64,000 bases of DNA from Heterobilharzia americana (taxonomy: Eukaryota > Platyhelminthes > Trematoda > Strigeidida > Schistosomatidae): assembly GCA_944470555.2 (NCBI GenBank), contig OX104128.1, forward strand, positions 57,605,257 through 57,669,256. The letters run 5' to 3'. This document shows, one piece after another, positions 1-11,811 of the stretch; the first letter of the stretch is position 1, and every line of letters starts with the position of its first letter. The translations under genes and the position numbers were made by a program. The notes below the pieces were generated by a model. It ran no database searches, was not told the origin of the DNA, and saw only the letters and a program-made list of their open reading frames with translations.

Positions 1-674
1 TTTAATAATTAAAGTGAACTTATAAGATCATTTTTAAAGTTCGAATTTGAAACTAAGCTTATGATCATGATATCCCTTTATGACATTGGTTTATAATATA
101 AGTATACTCTAAATAAACTAACATAGATGTAAAAATATCTATGATGTATGCAGGAAATGATGAGAGCTTAGAAAAAGATTTCAGAGGTAAATTCTATTAG
201 GGCTTAATTAATATGATAAAAATTCAGTTTTAATAGTATCATCAATTGTAAATTATTTACAAATTGTACAGTCCTCATTGACATTTCTCATACAGTTGAG
301 TTGTTTTTCAACTGTGATACGAAAAAGGTTTCCACTAGAAACTGTTCAGTTGAGATAATGAGATGTGAGTAGTGTGTAAGTAGTTAGAAACCAATAAGGT
401 TGATCTGTAGTCTTTTGCCAATCAATCAGACAAATCAGAGTGATCTAAACATCAGATAGTTGTTTTGCTAGTTCGATGCCAAGCTCATCTATGGTGGAGC
501 TGGACAAATTCAACTCACTTTTGTTTCCTTTCCCGTATAGCTTAGCAGTATAAGATGAAAAATTTCTTGAACTTACAACTAGCGTGGAAATGACTTAGCA
601 ATAGAATCTTTCAACTATCTAAGAAAACAGGCATGAAACAGAGGGAAAACTAGTTCAGAGGCTGTGACTATTGC

Positions 675-1754
675 TACCATTCAATTAACTTAAGCTCACA
701 ACTGGACCCATGATAAGACCCTACAAGATTTGGATTTCGAATATGATGATTTATGTTTAATGTCTTATCTCAAAAACTCGAAGAGCTACAGACGAAAATC
801 AACAAATTCGCAGAAGAGACAGAGCAGCGAAAGAAGATGGGACATCCTTCAGGTGAACGTAGAGAAGATAGAGGTGATGAAGATACCAAACCAACAACAA
901 CAACAACAACAAGCACCAATCACCATGAATGGGAGAAATGTAAAGGGAGTTGTCTCTTTCACCTACCTACCCACCTAGTCAGCATCATCTCAACTACAGG
1001 CGGGGGCGACGTGGCGGCACAGACGAGGATGTGAAAGGCGGAATCAGAAAGACAGCAAGATAGGCCTTCCTGCATTAGTCTGAAATCAGTGTGGAGATCG
1101 ACTGCATTGTACTGTACTGTACTGCACTGCACTGCACTCAGTATAAAACGTGAACGAGATCCGGATTTTCAACACTAATTCAGTCAAGTATGTCAGTGCT
1201 TCTGTGTGGTAGTTGAGAGACTTGATGAGTTACGAAAGCATTTCCAACAGACTGGAGACAACACACATGAACAGGTGCCGACTACGCTTACTCGATAGTG
1301 AAGATCAGATAGATGAACAGAAAGAATAAGCAAGGAGGAACTGTGGTCTGCCAACCAACCAACCAACCAACCGACCAACCAACCAACCCCGACCGACCGA
1401 CCAAGAACCTATCGCCCAACAAATATGCAGGAGAAGGAGGTGGAGATGGATTTGATTTGATTGAACGTGGAGTGAGAAGACGATTGTGGGACATGACGCG
1501 CAGGTGAGGCCAGGCCAAGCCAGACCATATTATCGAGTGTAAGGTAAATGGGAATTGATGAGTTGGGCGTTGAGGTGAGGGTTAGATTTAGGAGATGGTG
1601 TGAGGAAGAAATGGAAGCTTGTGGGCAGTGTTGGTGGTGGTGGTGGTGATGGTGGTGTGAGGTTTAGAAGAGTGGAGAGAAGATAGTGGAATGATGACGC
1701 GCAGCTGAGTCCTTATATTCTACTAGGAACCCAAGGGACAAATAATAATAATAT
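675..1754 (+). mobile_element. non-LTR retrotransposon L1, 5'-truncated 3' end
   Basis: A decayed copy covering the end of the reverse transcriptase. It has a degraded catalytic box LDFEYDDLCLMS (intact relatives have FADD), then INKFAEE, MKIPNQQQQQQ and TMNGRNVKGVVSFTYL. It ends with the family's 3' terminus (a TACTAGGAACCCAAGGGACA stretch) and a short (AAT)n tail. Several stops and frameshifts break it. (CTGTA/CTGCA)n and (CCAA)n expansions lie inside. The clade is probably RTE-like, not proven. Confidence 0.75.
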
Positions 1755-1909
1755 GGCTTTTTAACCAATCCGCTTTAAAAATCTGACAGTTAATTCATTA
1801 CATGCCATCTCATTTAATTTTGTGATTGGCGACGAACTGTAGTTCAGGATCGGCTGAATCTAGTTACAATGAATTAAGATGAAAGTTTGTGAGAACTTAT
1901 TGATTTCAT

Positions 1910-2245
1910 CATACATTGACATTAACTATGGGATCACTGAAGAAATCCAAAAACATTGGAAAGCTATTTCGTTCTGCTTTGCTACTCTTCTGTAGTGCAC
2001 GCCCAAAACGTCTCAAAAGGCCAAGCTAGGGCTACCAGATCCTGTGGTAAACGCGTTATCTATGGATTGAAATTCAATGACCACGTTTCATAGTGCTGTC
2101 AGTTCACGGTATGGAATGACCACCATCTATTGTCACAGGTGGGCATTCACGTAACTTCTGTCAGGTGCCCACTTACATGAATTCTTAATGACTCCCTAAG
2201 TGATGTCAATCCGTGATGAAAACTACCTTAAAACGCAAAATTACT
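1910..2245 (-). mobile_element. family B SINE, old copy
   Basis: Retains the family order in reverse: ATGGGATCACTGAAGAAATC, CTATTTCGTTCTGC, then CAGTTCACGGTATGGAATGA and a right end AAGTGATGTCAATCCGTGAT. The hammerhead is no longer recognisable. Confidence 0.5.
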
Positions 2246-2996
2246 TTGGTTACTATTCAGTGAATATTAAATTTGAGTTATTTGTTGTTGTTTGTAACGG
2301 TCGATGAGATCCATATGCACCGATCATTCGCGTGGATCTTCAAAGTACGGATGGAATGTTGATTATCGTTCTCTGTAGTCGAAGCCTAGTTTTCACGCAG
2401 TCTGGGAGGAGCCTGTGTTTCTTCGAGGAGGTGTGCTGTATCAGTTTCTGCAGAACAGTCAATGAGCCAATTACCCGCGAACGCCGATACTTTGAAACCT
2501 GACGGTTAGGAGACAGGGATTCACGGATCACTTTTGAAACAGCAATAACTGAGTGCTATAGCTGGTTGCGTTGCTTAAAAGTTCCCTGCTCCATGAGAGG
2601 ACAGAGATGTTAACGTCCAAATAGATGATGTCTCTCCCTCCTCGGGACTGAGAGATGAGCTGGAAATCGGAGTGAAATACTCTAAAGGCTACCCTAAAAG
2701 GAGTACCAACTTGAGATAAAGCCTAATATCCATGTTAATACATTAACAGGTTTGACTGTATTGAACATGAGTTAAATAAATGTTAACTTTTTGAAATGTA
2801 AGTCATTGCCTATTACAAGAATGTGTATATGGTTGCTCAGTGTTAATTTCTCATTAATGTATTCTATTCTTTCAGTTAGTTATTCTTACAGTCTATTCAA
2901 GGTGATGTTTACAGTGATTAAAAGTCTACACCTCATTTATATAATCGAATAAACTGACAAAATATTCATAAATAATGTAGAGAAATGTGAATTTAC

Positions 2997-3338
2997 CAGT
3001 ACAGCGATAGTTAAAGCTTGTGTTGCTTCATCAGTTAAAATACTTGGGTCAAGAAGTACACCAGTAGCTGTTTTTTGTTCTGTTTCTACTCTATGTGACA
3101 ATAATTGTTCTCTTTGATGTCCTTCAGTAATATCATCAAATTCATTACTATTAATCACTTGACTATCTATTGTTTTATCTTTAACTTGATTTGAAATATT
3201 ACAAGATTTTTCAATATGTGTACGTTCTGTATTATGAGATATACAATCATCGATAGAATGTGAACGTAAATTTTCTCTTGTAGATACAGTACTTTGTTGA
3301 CGTTTAGATAATTGTTGATAAGTCATTTGAACTTGATT
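2997..3338 (-). CDS. NF1: neurofibromin exon N: C-terminal tail, last exon visible
   Basis: 114 codons, phase 0/0, acceptor TTTAACCTAATAG and donor GTAAAT. It reads NQVQMTYQQLSKRQQ at the start and VLLDPSILTDEATQALTIAV near the end. The end aligns with human LLDEEVLTDPKIQALLLTVL, which anchors an otherwise diverged Ser/Gln/Glu-rich exon. The next conserved human block (the DEFDQRILYEYLAEA region) was not found below 2997, so the gene continues beyond the window's left end. A (TTTA/TTTG)-type tract precedes the acceptor in the transcript. Confidence 0.9.
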
Positions 3339-3355
3339 CTATTAGGTTAAAGTGA

Positions 3356-3482
3356 ATAAATGAATAAATAAATAAACAACTAAATAAATAAGTAGGTAAG
3401 TAAACAAACAAATGAGTGAATGAATAAATAAATAAGTAGACAAACAAACAAACAAATGAATAAAGAAAAAAAAAAATAAATA
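3356..3482. repeat. tetranucleotide-rich tract (AAAT/AAAC/GAAT)
   Basis: Alternating AAATAAATAAACAAACAAAT-type units over about 125 bases. In the NF1 transcript this is a T-rich tract ending about 18 bases before the acceptor of exon N. Confidence 0.85.
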
Positions 3483-4029
3483 ATTCACTCAAATATTAAA
3501 AAAAATTAGTAGGAGCTTTCAAAAATAAAAGTCTAGTCCCAATAATAGTTTGTTCTTCCAGCCCTCTCCAGCTTAATTTTAGATGTCTCATTGTGAAGTC
3601 ACTGCTGATGAAGTAGTCTAGTCTGGTGGTGAAACGTCCAGGAACAAACTTTATAGCTAAACAACTCCAGCTAACTACTATCCTCATCCTGATCTACTGA
3701 CCTTGTTGATTATCTCAAAATCTAATTCTGCAGTTTAACAAATCTTTCTTTCAAACCATAATCAAAGGATAGTCATACTTCAGATCTAACGATATCTGAT
3801 TGACGATCAAAAGACGAGTATACTGCACTGAAATCCATTCTGTCTAGTTTTATGGGTGTGAGATACGGTCGTTAAAAGTAAAAGATATGAGGAGGTTACT
3901 GGATTTTGATCACGGATATTTTCGTAGCACTGCTCTCGTTTGGTGAAATCATCATATGAGCAATTTCGAGGTAACACGAGGGGTACAAGGCATGAAAAGT
4001 CGACAGATGAGGTTGTGAACTTTCTCGAC

Positions 4030-4480
4030 TGACGTGGGTTGGACATGTGTTGCGCATACCAAGTTACCACTTACCTTGACGTGGCAGCTAAAGGAAGCCG
4101 TATTAGGTTGGAAGGGAGTTCAGGCTGGCGATAAAGTTTCTTACTGTTTGTCTAAGTCGTGTGGGGAGATGTAAACTACCTGGTTGAGGTTTCCGAGACT
4201 ATAGGAACCATTTGTTGAGGACTCTTGGTGACATGACTGGAAATCGGTGACAGTGGCTTGGATGTGTTCACTCCTTGATATCTTCTGAAGCCTGGATATT
4301 TTCAATAACCTCCATCTCCATATTGTTTATTCTCTCATATAACTTTATCTACTTTGGTATAGCTCCTTTCTGTTCACCTGTTCTTTGTATACTATTGTAG
4401 AGTAAGGGAACCTGAAACAATGCACCCGTGTGGCAGGTCCTATGTTGATTTTGTTTGTCAGTCTTCAATGGCAAACAGAC
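4030..4480 (+). mobile_element. non-LTR retrotransposon L2, 3' end and UTR
   Basis: Translates, with stops, to LGHVLRIPSYHLP ... VGRCKLPG ... FRDYRNHLLRTLGDMTGNR ... CVHSL, the C-terminal tail of a schistosome-type endonuclease/reverse-transcriptase element. It is followed by a UTR (TATAACTTTATCTACTTTGG, then TTCTTTGTATACTA) that recurs at 23.9-24.06 kb and, reversed, at 29.2-29.5 kb. Confidence 0.7.
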
Positions 4481-5789
4481 TAATGCAAGCAGATTACTAT
4501 GTGAATAAATGAAGTCATAATTCATATTTCTCTATGCTTCTGCTTCTATTTAACTATAGGCCATAAAAGTGGATGGTTGTTATGAGAAATGTTAGGAGTT
4601 AAAACTGGTCGATTTGCAAGGAAACGATTGATTTTATATCAGTTTTCACAGTAGATTGAAATGGTAGGCAGATGTGCTGGAAAACCGAAAGCACTGTACA
4701 GTAATTTCGTCTCAAGCTGACTCTTTGGCAGTACACGCTTATGACGATGAGAGGCATCCAGTCGTGAAGCTGTCATGTCTTGTGGTGATAATTTTACTAT
4801 ACTGCCACGGGGGTTAGAATCAAATTGTCAAAGTTTTCAACTTCCGTGCAATCACAACACAACATCACGACCATCCTTTCTTATCGGCGAGTACCTGTTG
4901 TAACTAAGAAATGACATAGCACCACACCGCGGTAATGTTCCATCTACAGTATTCATTCTGACGTCCAACTTGGTTGAATTTACATGTCAGGGTTTCTCTA
5001 TGGAACCTCAGGAAGTCTGCTTACTTTGGAATAAATCAGTTTACCACAAAATAACCAGTCAAATAGTAAGTTTGTGCTAGCTAGTGACTAGTTCCCAAAT
5101 AAACTACCGAGAGTTTAATGAAAATCACTCACTGTGAATGTCACCACAATGACAGTAAGTACAGATGCTTACTAATGATGTCTAATTCTGATCGTATAAA
5201 TAATTCCAACCCAGTATCTGAATGGTAATTTGATCACTACAAGGCATGATGCTTCCAGGATCAAAGACTTCCTTCTTAGGAAAAAAGTTACTGTACAGTA
5301 CTCCTGCTTTTAGTCGATCTGGACGGAACTTAAAACCACGACAAAGGTCAATTTGTTGCTTTTTGTCATATCACAAAACGTCCGTTGTTTATTTGATATA
5401 ATCTTGTTAAAAGTCTAGCAGAAAACAACGGAGTGATATTAGAATTGAAGATTTTAAACTATGTACAGCCTCACTCTTCAACACTTTATTGTGTCGTCAG
5501 GTCAGATATTCAAAGTTGACATCTAGAATTCATCTTCAATTCAAGATTCGTTCAGTATACCTAAATACTGACTCATTTTACTAAGCGAATAGCTATATTT
5601 CTTTTTTAAGGCTATGATCATATTTAATCACTCGAATTTCAGCAGGCAAAGTGGAGTTCGAACTCATGACGAACAAAATGGATGTTAGGCGCCTAATACA
5701 ATCAGTCACACTTCGAAAAAATCGATCTGCCTGAAAAACACCACAGTTCATTGTTCAGCAGAAACGGATGACGCTACTCAGGTTGGTCA

Positions 5790-5791
<2 letters not shown>

Positions 5792-5851
<60 letters not shown>
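5792..5851. repeat. (AT)n microsatellite
   Basis: Thirty uninterrupted TA dinucleotides directly before the L1 fragment at 5.87 kb. Confidence 0.97.
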
Positions 5852-5852
<1 letters not shown>

Positions 5853-5869
5853 CAAAAGCTGGGCCTAAC

Positions 5870-6345
5870 ACTAATGTCAAGTTAGTGTTTCTATATGGTT
5901 CAGAGACTTGGCGCGTTATGAAAGGCATTGTCAACAAACTACAGACACTCATCAACAACTGCCACCTACGCTCACTCGATACTGAAGATCGCGTAGCCAG
6001 AAGGAATAAGCAAGGAGGAACTTGGCCTGTCAACGAACCAACCAAGAAGCTATCACTCAACAAATATGCAAAAAGAAGTGGAGATGGATCGGATTGAGCA
6101 TACACTGAGAAGATCACTCGGGGACATCACGCGCCACGGCAGGCATCGAGTGGAACCCCGATGGGAAGTGACGAGTTGGGCGTCCCAGCTGAGGGTGACA
6201 TGGAGGAGATCGTGCGAGGAAGAAATGAGAGTTTATGGGCTGTGGTGGAGCCAGGTTCAAAAGATTTCAGAGAAGAGAGTGGAGTGGAGATGTACTACTG
6301 AAGCCCTATGTTCCATTAGGACCCAAGAGACAAATAAAAATAAAG
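5870..6345 (+). mobile_element. non-LTR retrotransposon L1, 3' fragment
   Basis: Begins beside the (AT)n tract with VFLYGSETWRVMK, then NKLQTLINNCHLRSLD, RIEHTLRRSLGDITR and RVTWRRSCEEEMRVYGL. This is the C-terminal tail after the RT domain. It ends at the same 3' boundary as the other copies. Broken by frameshifts between these blocks. Confidence 0.75.
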
Positions 6346-6499
6346 TTGGGCCAACATTTATTTTGTTTTTTATGATTTCTTAAAGTAGCACGGTCAGTTT
6401 TCTGATCTTGTATCTCTGAGTTAATACGTAGAAACAGTAGAACTAACTCAAAAATGACATAAGTCGAAACAGATTTTTATCAATAAATGGTGTATCAGT

Positions 6500-6629
6500 G
6501 GGTGACTTTAAAGGCCATCCTAACAGTTACCGAGATAACCAATCACATTTCATCATTTTATAGAGAGTTAACTTTCTAGCCGAAATACTAAAATCTAATT
6601 GGTCATTTCAACAGCAGTTACTGGGGTTG
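6500..6629. mobile_element. MITE-like element, copy 1
   Basis: Left end GGTGACTTTAAAGGCCATCC, internal AACTTTCTAGCCGAAATAC and TCTAATTGGTCATTTC, right end CAGTTACTGGGGTTG. The outer part of the right terminal repeat is lost. Confidence 0.5.
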
Positions 6630-7187
6630 TGCATATATACATGTACATGTATACATATGTACTAATGTGGTCAATTTCGAGAAACGTAATTTATATTTTG
6701 CTTTCGCCGAATTCTCAAGACTCCGAAAACTCCAATCAGGCAGTTCACACTACGGTGCATAGAATTCAACTAACAGTTATAGTTTTCATAAAATAGTAGT
6801 ATGCCTTGATCATCATCTTCATACTTAGCCAGTCTCCAAGCTATCGTGGTTTGTTTAGTACGCAGATTGTAGAAGGCAGCTTATATTTATATGGATGTAC
6901 TAGAAGAAGCATAAGAAAGACTACTGTAATTCCTCAGACATTAAATTGGAGTGTAATTCACTTCAAGATTCCTACATAGTAGTTACCGCTTATGTGTGTC
7001 ACTGGAAAGCTTAACAATCGGGAAGGACAGATCAATAATGACTGAGACAATGTTTTTTTATCATTCATCTAATTCAATGAAATTTTATGATGATGAAATT
7101 TAGTACAATAATATAAAATTCATATCGGATCACAAAAAATGAATGAATGGTAACAGGTTTCATCTTCATAATAAGATATATTTAGTA

Positions 7188-7540
7188 GATTAGCAGTGGA
7201 GTCTAAGACGCTTGTTTCACCCTGTCTCGGACTCGTCAGCTGGATGTGCATACACCACAGTGGGTTATAATGTTCTCAATGAAGTTCAAACTTAGTGATC
7301 ATGACATCAAACGTGGAAGTATCTATTGTCCACGAAGCTACTGAGGCACAACAACCACCTCTTCTACAATAAGTGTGAATCGTTACTTGCTGATACTTTC
7401 TATTCTCCATCAATCCAGCTTTTGAAACGATGGGTTCGAGTCTCAGTGGAAACACTACCATTCACAAGGGGGCAGGTGAATCTAGCTGATGAATCACAAA
7501 TAGGAAAAAACGCGTGTTCTGGATTCCACTGTTAGTCATC
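7188..7540. mobile_element. Sm-alpha-like hammerhead SINE, minus/plus pair
   Basis: A minus copy at about 7188-7305 (GACTCGTCAGCTGGATG) is followed by a plus copy at 7395-7540 (GGTTCGAGTCTCAGTGG box B, then AGCTGATGAATCACAAATAG and ATTCCACTG). Both ribozyme cores are damaged: stem I is mismatched in the minus copy, and the GTC cleavage site is GTT in the plus copy. A tail module follows at 7556-7720. Confidence 0.75.
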
Positions 7541-7849
7541 AAGTAAGTTACAATATGATGAATACTCAGACAGTATCGAGGCATATGCATAAAAATTCAT
7601 CTGTCAACAGAAGTCCAGCAATTCAATCCAGTATAACAATGGGGTCAGACAGATTTCCAGGGATCAACGCAGACAATAGATTGAATGAAGTTACAAGACT
7701 AATGAAATATTCTTCACAAAAGTATCCTAAGAAAATGATGGTCAGATCACATCATTAATTTTGAAGGTGAACATTTTTGTTAAATCGATGATATGACTAC
7801 GGGAATAACAAACTATATTCAGTATATGGTTTAATAGGAAGGAACCTAC

Positions 7850-8354
7850 CATTTCTGTTGACATATTGATCATTTGACGTTCTGATGCTATTGGACGGTG
7901 TAATTGATGTGTAATAACATCAATTGGTGATAAATTATTCCCAGAAAAATTGCTTGTACTATTTAATTCTAAACGTGAACGATTATTTTTCTGACATAAA
8001 TTTGATTGGATCAAAGGATTTGGTAGTAATGCTTTGATAAGACTAATTGAATTATGTCCACGTTGATTAGACAATTGTTGTGATGAAGAATCAAGTAAAC
8101 TTTCATCAGATCCAACTAATTCAATATTACTTGAATATATTGTACTTGTAAAAGAAGATGGATGCTTTGTTGAAGTTGTAATATTTGATGAAGTATTCAA
8201 CTGACTAGTTGGATATTGTGATTCTTGTTCATTTGTACTGACAAGTGTTCCTGGGATACGAAATTTTAATCTGCATCGTTTTCTCACTTCTTCAGACACA
8301 GGAAGTAAGGCTGTTAAATAAGCTATACTCTCATGACTAACTTGATATTTATCT
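7850..8354 (-). CDS. NF1: neurofibromin exon M: end of helical region and Ser-rich tail
   Basis: 505 nt, phase 2 to 0, acceptor TATAATTTACAG and donor GTAGGT. It opens (R)DKYQVSHESIAYLTALL, then PVSEEVRKRCRLKFRIPG. Human has DKFEVNTQSVAYLAALLTV and SEEVRSRCSLK. The remaining ~130 codons are Ser/Thr/Asn-rich and show no residue-level match to the human tail, which is also Ser-rich there. I do not see an obvious equivalent of the nuclear-localisation segment reported in the human tail. Phosphorylation sites are plausible but not shown. Confidence 0.92.
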
Positions 8355-8400
8355 CTGTAAATTATAAAAAAATTAGATTACAACAATTATAATCTTCTTA

Positions 8401-8805
8401 CTATTTATTGATATACTTGTTATTCTCCATTGTTTTGTTGGACCGAATTGTTCGACTGTGCTAGTCACAACCAACCAATTTATCATAATTAACATTCAGG
8501 CAATATCGAGGTATCCGCATAGGAGCCCATATGCCAATAGAGGTCGAATAATTCGATCCAACAAAACAACGGAGAATTACAAGCATATCAATAAATAATA
8601 ATAACTACCACCTGTTGTACAAAAAGTGGCTATTGTCCCTCTGTGGCATGGTGGATAACGCTTTGGCGCCTGAAGCGATGGGTACGGGGTTCGAGTGCCA
8701 GTGGGGACAACATATCAGTCACTGCAGTGCAGGTACATCCAGCTGACGAGTCCCAAATAGGATGAAGCGCTCGTCCTGGATTCTTCTGCTGGCCACAACC
8801 AACCA
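8401..8805 (+). mobile_element. Sm-alpha-like hammerhead SINE with tail modules
   Basis: The plus copy has a tRNA-like head (GGCATGGTGGATAACGC box A, GGTTCGAGTGCC box B) at 8646-8700 and a near-intact hammerhead at 8737-8781. The ~145 bp before it (8492-8640) is a family tail (CAATATCGAGGTATCCGCAT, ending in AATAATAATAA). At 8401-8455 lies part of an inverted tail. Confidence 0.8.
8737..8781 (+). ncRNA. hammerhead ribozyme, one core change
   Basis: Stem I ATCCAG pairs with CTGGAT. Core CTGACGA, stem II TCC/GGA around a CAAATA loop, cleavage triplet GTC. The second core box is GAAG in place of GAAA, so A15.1-U16.1 becomes a G-U pair. Hammerhead activity in Sm-alpha repeats is established knowledge; activity of this copy is not shown. 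Confidence 0.75.
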
Positions 8806-9181
8806 ATTAATTATAATCTTCATTTTTCATCAATGGATATTTCATTGAACAATTTATATTTTAATTTTTGTTAGTTGATGACAATAAGCAGAAAAATTTG
8901 TTTAACTTGGTCTCCATTCTTGTCAGGATCTGTCAGCAATGTGTATATATTGCCTCAGAAAATGCATAGACTAGAATGAACTAAGCAGTTAACAACTTTT
9001 ATGACACTATATGTGTATTCAAGACCTGTAGGAGGTCAATCGTGACCTGAATAGATCATTGCTAACGTCTCTGAATGCAGTACTGGGTAATGACAATTTA
9101 AATTAAAGCGATTCAAGATGATGAGTTTCCAAGCTTGATGACTGAGTCACAAAATGATCAATCGAACTCAATTGGCACTAA

Positions 9182-9323
9182 GGAGTGACTTTAAAGTCCA
9201 CTCTAGCAACTGATGAAACTACTAACCATGTTTCTTTATTCTATGAAAAACTGTCTTCCCAGTCAAAATACAGCAATCTGATTGGTTATTTTGGCAGTTG
9301 TTAGGGTGACCTTTAAAGTCGCC
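9182..9323. mobile_element. MITE-like element, copy 2 (best preserved)
   Basis: 142 bp with imperfect terminal inverted repeats of about 30 bp: left GGAGTGACTTTAAAGTCCAC TCTAGCAACTG, right (reversed) GGCGACTTTAAAGGTCACCC TAACAACTG. The interior has AGTCAAAATACAGCAATCTG and ATTGGTTATTTTGGCAG. No coding capacity. Confidence 0.65.
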
Positions 9324-9676
9324 TGTAACAAGTACCAAACAACATCAAATTGGTTAGTCTTCAACGACCAATTACAGTTTACAATTTGCAATTTTTATGA
9401 GCTACGCTAATTTGGCTTTAGTGGAAGTTGTTAACTTCAGAGTGATTTGAAATTATGTTCTTTTTCATATTTACACATAAAAATCATTTTATCAAGTTGT
9501 ATTCTTGGTCGTCAGTACGGTCAAAACGCTGTTTTTCAAGCCAGTTTTACTTACAATGAACATACTTCCCTAGAAAAGTTATTGAATTTTATACATGCAT
9601 GTACACGCCTTATTGACTATAGTGGACTTTGTAGTTATACTAGTACAGCTTGCAATCATTCGAGTACAAATCTAGA

Positions 9677-9793
9677 AGTGACTTTAATGGGAACCCTACC
9701 AACTTTATTTTATAAAAAACTGCCTGTTTGGTCCAGAATACTGAAATTTGACTGGTTGTTTTAAAAGTTGCTAGTATACTCTTTAAAGTCACT
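9677..9793. mobile_element. MITE-like element, copy 3
   Basis: 117 bp: left AGTGACTTTAATGGGAACCC TACCAACTTT, right (reversed) AGTGACTTTAAAGAGTATAC TAGCAACTTT. The inner part TTTGGTCCAGAATACTGAAA TTTGACTGGTTG corresponds to the interior of copy 2. Confidence 0.6.
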
Positions 9794-10969
9794 TGAAATC
9801 TGGTCGCTTTACTGATTACCGTTGGATAATGTAGATTTGTTAACTAAGGTTAAGAAAATGTTAATCACTGAACAATACAAAGCATAATGAAGGAAAATCG
9901 ATATTTTCACTTTGAAAACTGAAAAATCAGAATATTCTGAAGAGGTTTTATTGACACTTAAGTTTTTCTATGTGCTCAATAACAAAAATTATTCATTTAA
10001 TTTGTCCTTAAAAATAATCACTTCGACGACAGCTTTAATAGTCTGAGAATAAAACATGGTTAGTCGATAGGTAAACTAAGATGTTCACTGAATCTCTTAC
10101 GTGATATAATACTTTGGTCAAGTGAAGTTCAGATATTACTTGAATGATTAGTCGGATGAAATGTAAATAAATTCGTTCATGAGTGTGTAACATAGTAATC
10201 AATATTCTTATTTCGTAACTCATGCTGTGTACTTGTAAATAGAAAAACGTATTGCAGTCTTAGAGAGGAGCAGGTCAGTTGTAACTTGTATACTTACTTG
10301 GCGAAGTCTGATACCGATCCAACTCACCTAAGGAACACTAGTTTTCTCATGGTTGCAGATACATTTTGCTGATGAGTGCAGATAAGTTCGAAACTAAAGT
10401 CTAACAAGACGCTAGTTCACGTCCGTCAATACGTTATCATTATAGTTCCTTTGTTACAGTTAATTTTTTGACACTACTGAAGTGTCAGCTGATCAATAGT
10501 TATTAAACTGATCCAGTTAAACTGATAACTACTCGTAACACTGATAATTGATTGACAAATGCCAATCCAAATGCCAACAAAATACAGAAACCGAATGAAA
10601 GATGCAACCAGGGTGTGGTACATGTGAATCATTCATCCACCAGGAAATAATTAGTCAATCATTGAAGTAAAAGTTGTTTGCCAGCCATTATGTTCTCATA
10701 TAAGACTGCATTCCTTTGCTCGATAAATAGCTTTGAATAATTTTCATTAGGTATTTCGTTTGATTACGGGAATAACTAACATAACCATAGATAAGTAAGT
10801 ACTAGTCATTCAGTTATGTAGACATCTTGTGTCTGTCAGTCTTTCAATCAAAACAATCATCATTTTTAAAGATCACCTTTATTTTGACTTCAATGTATAT
10901 TTACATTAGACGACTATTCAGATAACTAGCTGGTTCCACCTTCTTTAGATGAATTCTACTTTGATTTCA

Positions 10970-11265
10970 GGTTGATAATCAACATAAATTGACATCATTT
11001 GAAGAATTACTGGTGACCTGAGGTCGCTGAACAGCTGTTTCGTATAAGACTCCTCAGCAGTGGAAACTAATGGCTCCACCCTAACAGGGGATTGAACTCA
11101 GGAACTTGAGATTTCACGACGAACACGTTAACCATTCAGTTACTGGGTTAGAATTCAGTCACCTATAGTTTTCTACTTCTAATCAAACTCTTCAGTTAAT
11201 ATTCACTTCATTTCTCATTGGTTGACCCTAAAATGACCCTGTGATGAATACTACCTTAAAAATAA
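10970..11265 (-). mobile_element. family B hammerhead SINE, degraded
   Basis: Shows AACAGCTGTTTCGTATAAGA then CTCCTCAGCAGTGG, the reversed hammerhead with stem II deleted, and the reversed tRNA-like boxes (GGGGATTGAACTCAGGAAC and GTTAACCATTCAGTTACTGG). The right end has TGTGATGAATACTACC. Confidence 0.65.
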
Positions 11266-11385
11266 AATTCTCACTAAATTTAAAACCAATTATAATTATC
11301 TGGCATGCTATTCATTTTTATTGTGAAACAACGCACCGGGTATTATTAACAAATTAATATTCACTACCATAGTTTAATAGAATAA

Positions 11386-11386
<1 letters not shown>

Positions 11387-11430
<44 letters not shown>
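11387..11430. repeat. (AT)n microsatellite
   Basis: Dinucleotide run with one interruption near its left end, about 50 bases past the donor of exon L. Confidence 0.95.
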
Positions 11431-11431
<1 letters not shown>

Positions 11432-11477
11432 CAACCGATTAATGAATATTTTAGTTAATATTGATAATTTTACTCAC

Positions 11478-11692
11478 CGATTAATTGGTTTTGCTACAAT
11501 ACTTAACAGTAAATTCAATACACGTATAGTTCGTGCCATTGTCTTAGCATCAGGATGACGAAATCCTTTTAATAAATGACCAACTAATGCAAAATGAAAA
11601 CTATCACGAAAACTTAATCCTACAGCATGATCCATTTGTTTATATTGTAGAATAAATTGTTCACGACATCTCATCATTATAGTGCTGAGTGA
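11478..11692 (-). CDS. NF1: neurofibromin exon L: helical C-terminal region
   Basis: 215 nt, phase 0 to 2, acceptor CTACTAATCTAG and donor GTGAGT. It reads SLSTIMMRCREQFILQYKQM, then DHAVGLSFRDSFHFALVGHL and LKGFRHPDAKTMARTIRVLN. Human has [20 protein letters not shown] and GHLLKGYRHPSPAIVARTVR. The final partial codon CG joins an A from exon M to give Arg. The (AT)n tract at 11.39-11.43 kb lies just past the donor. Confidence 0.94.
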
Positions 11693-11811
11693 CTAGATTA
11701 GTAGAAGAAAAAAAGATGAAATATGAAGGCAGGGAAAATAATTTTTGGCTGACAAGGGTAGAATTGCTCGACCCTAACTGACTGACTGACTGCTCACTGT
11801 ATTGTCATCTG

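Noticed and set aside
1..2996. Next downstream NF1 exons
   Set aside because: I looked on the minus strand for the human YEYLAEASVVFPKVF-like block and found none; the sequence is intron, L1 and a family B relic.
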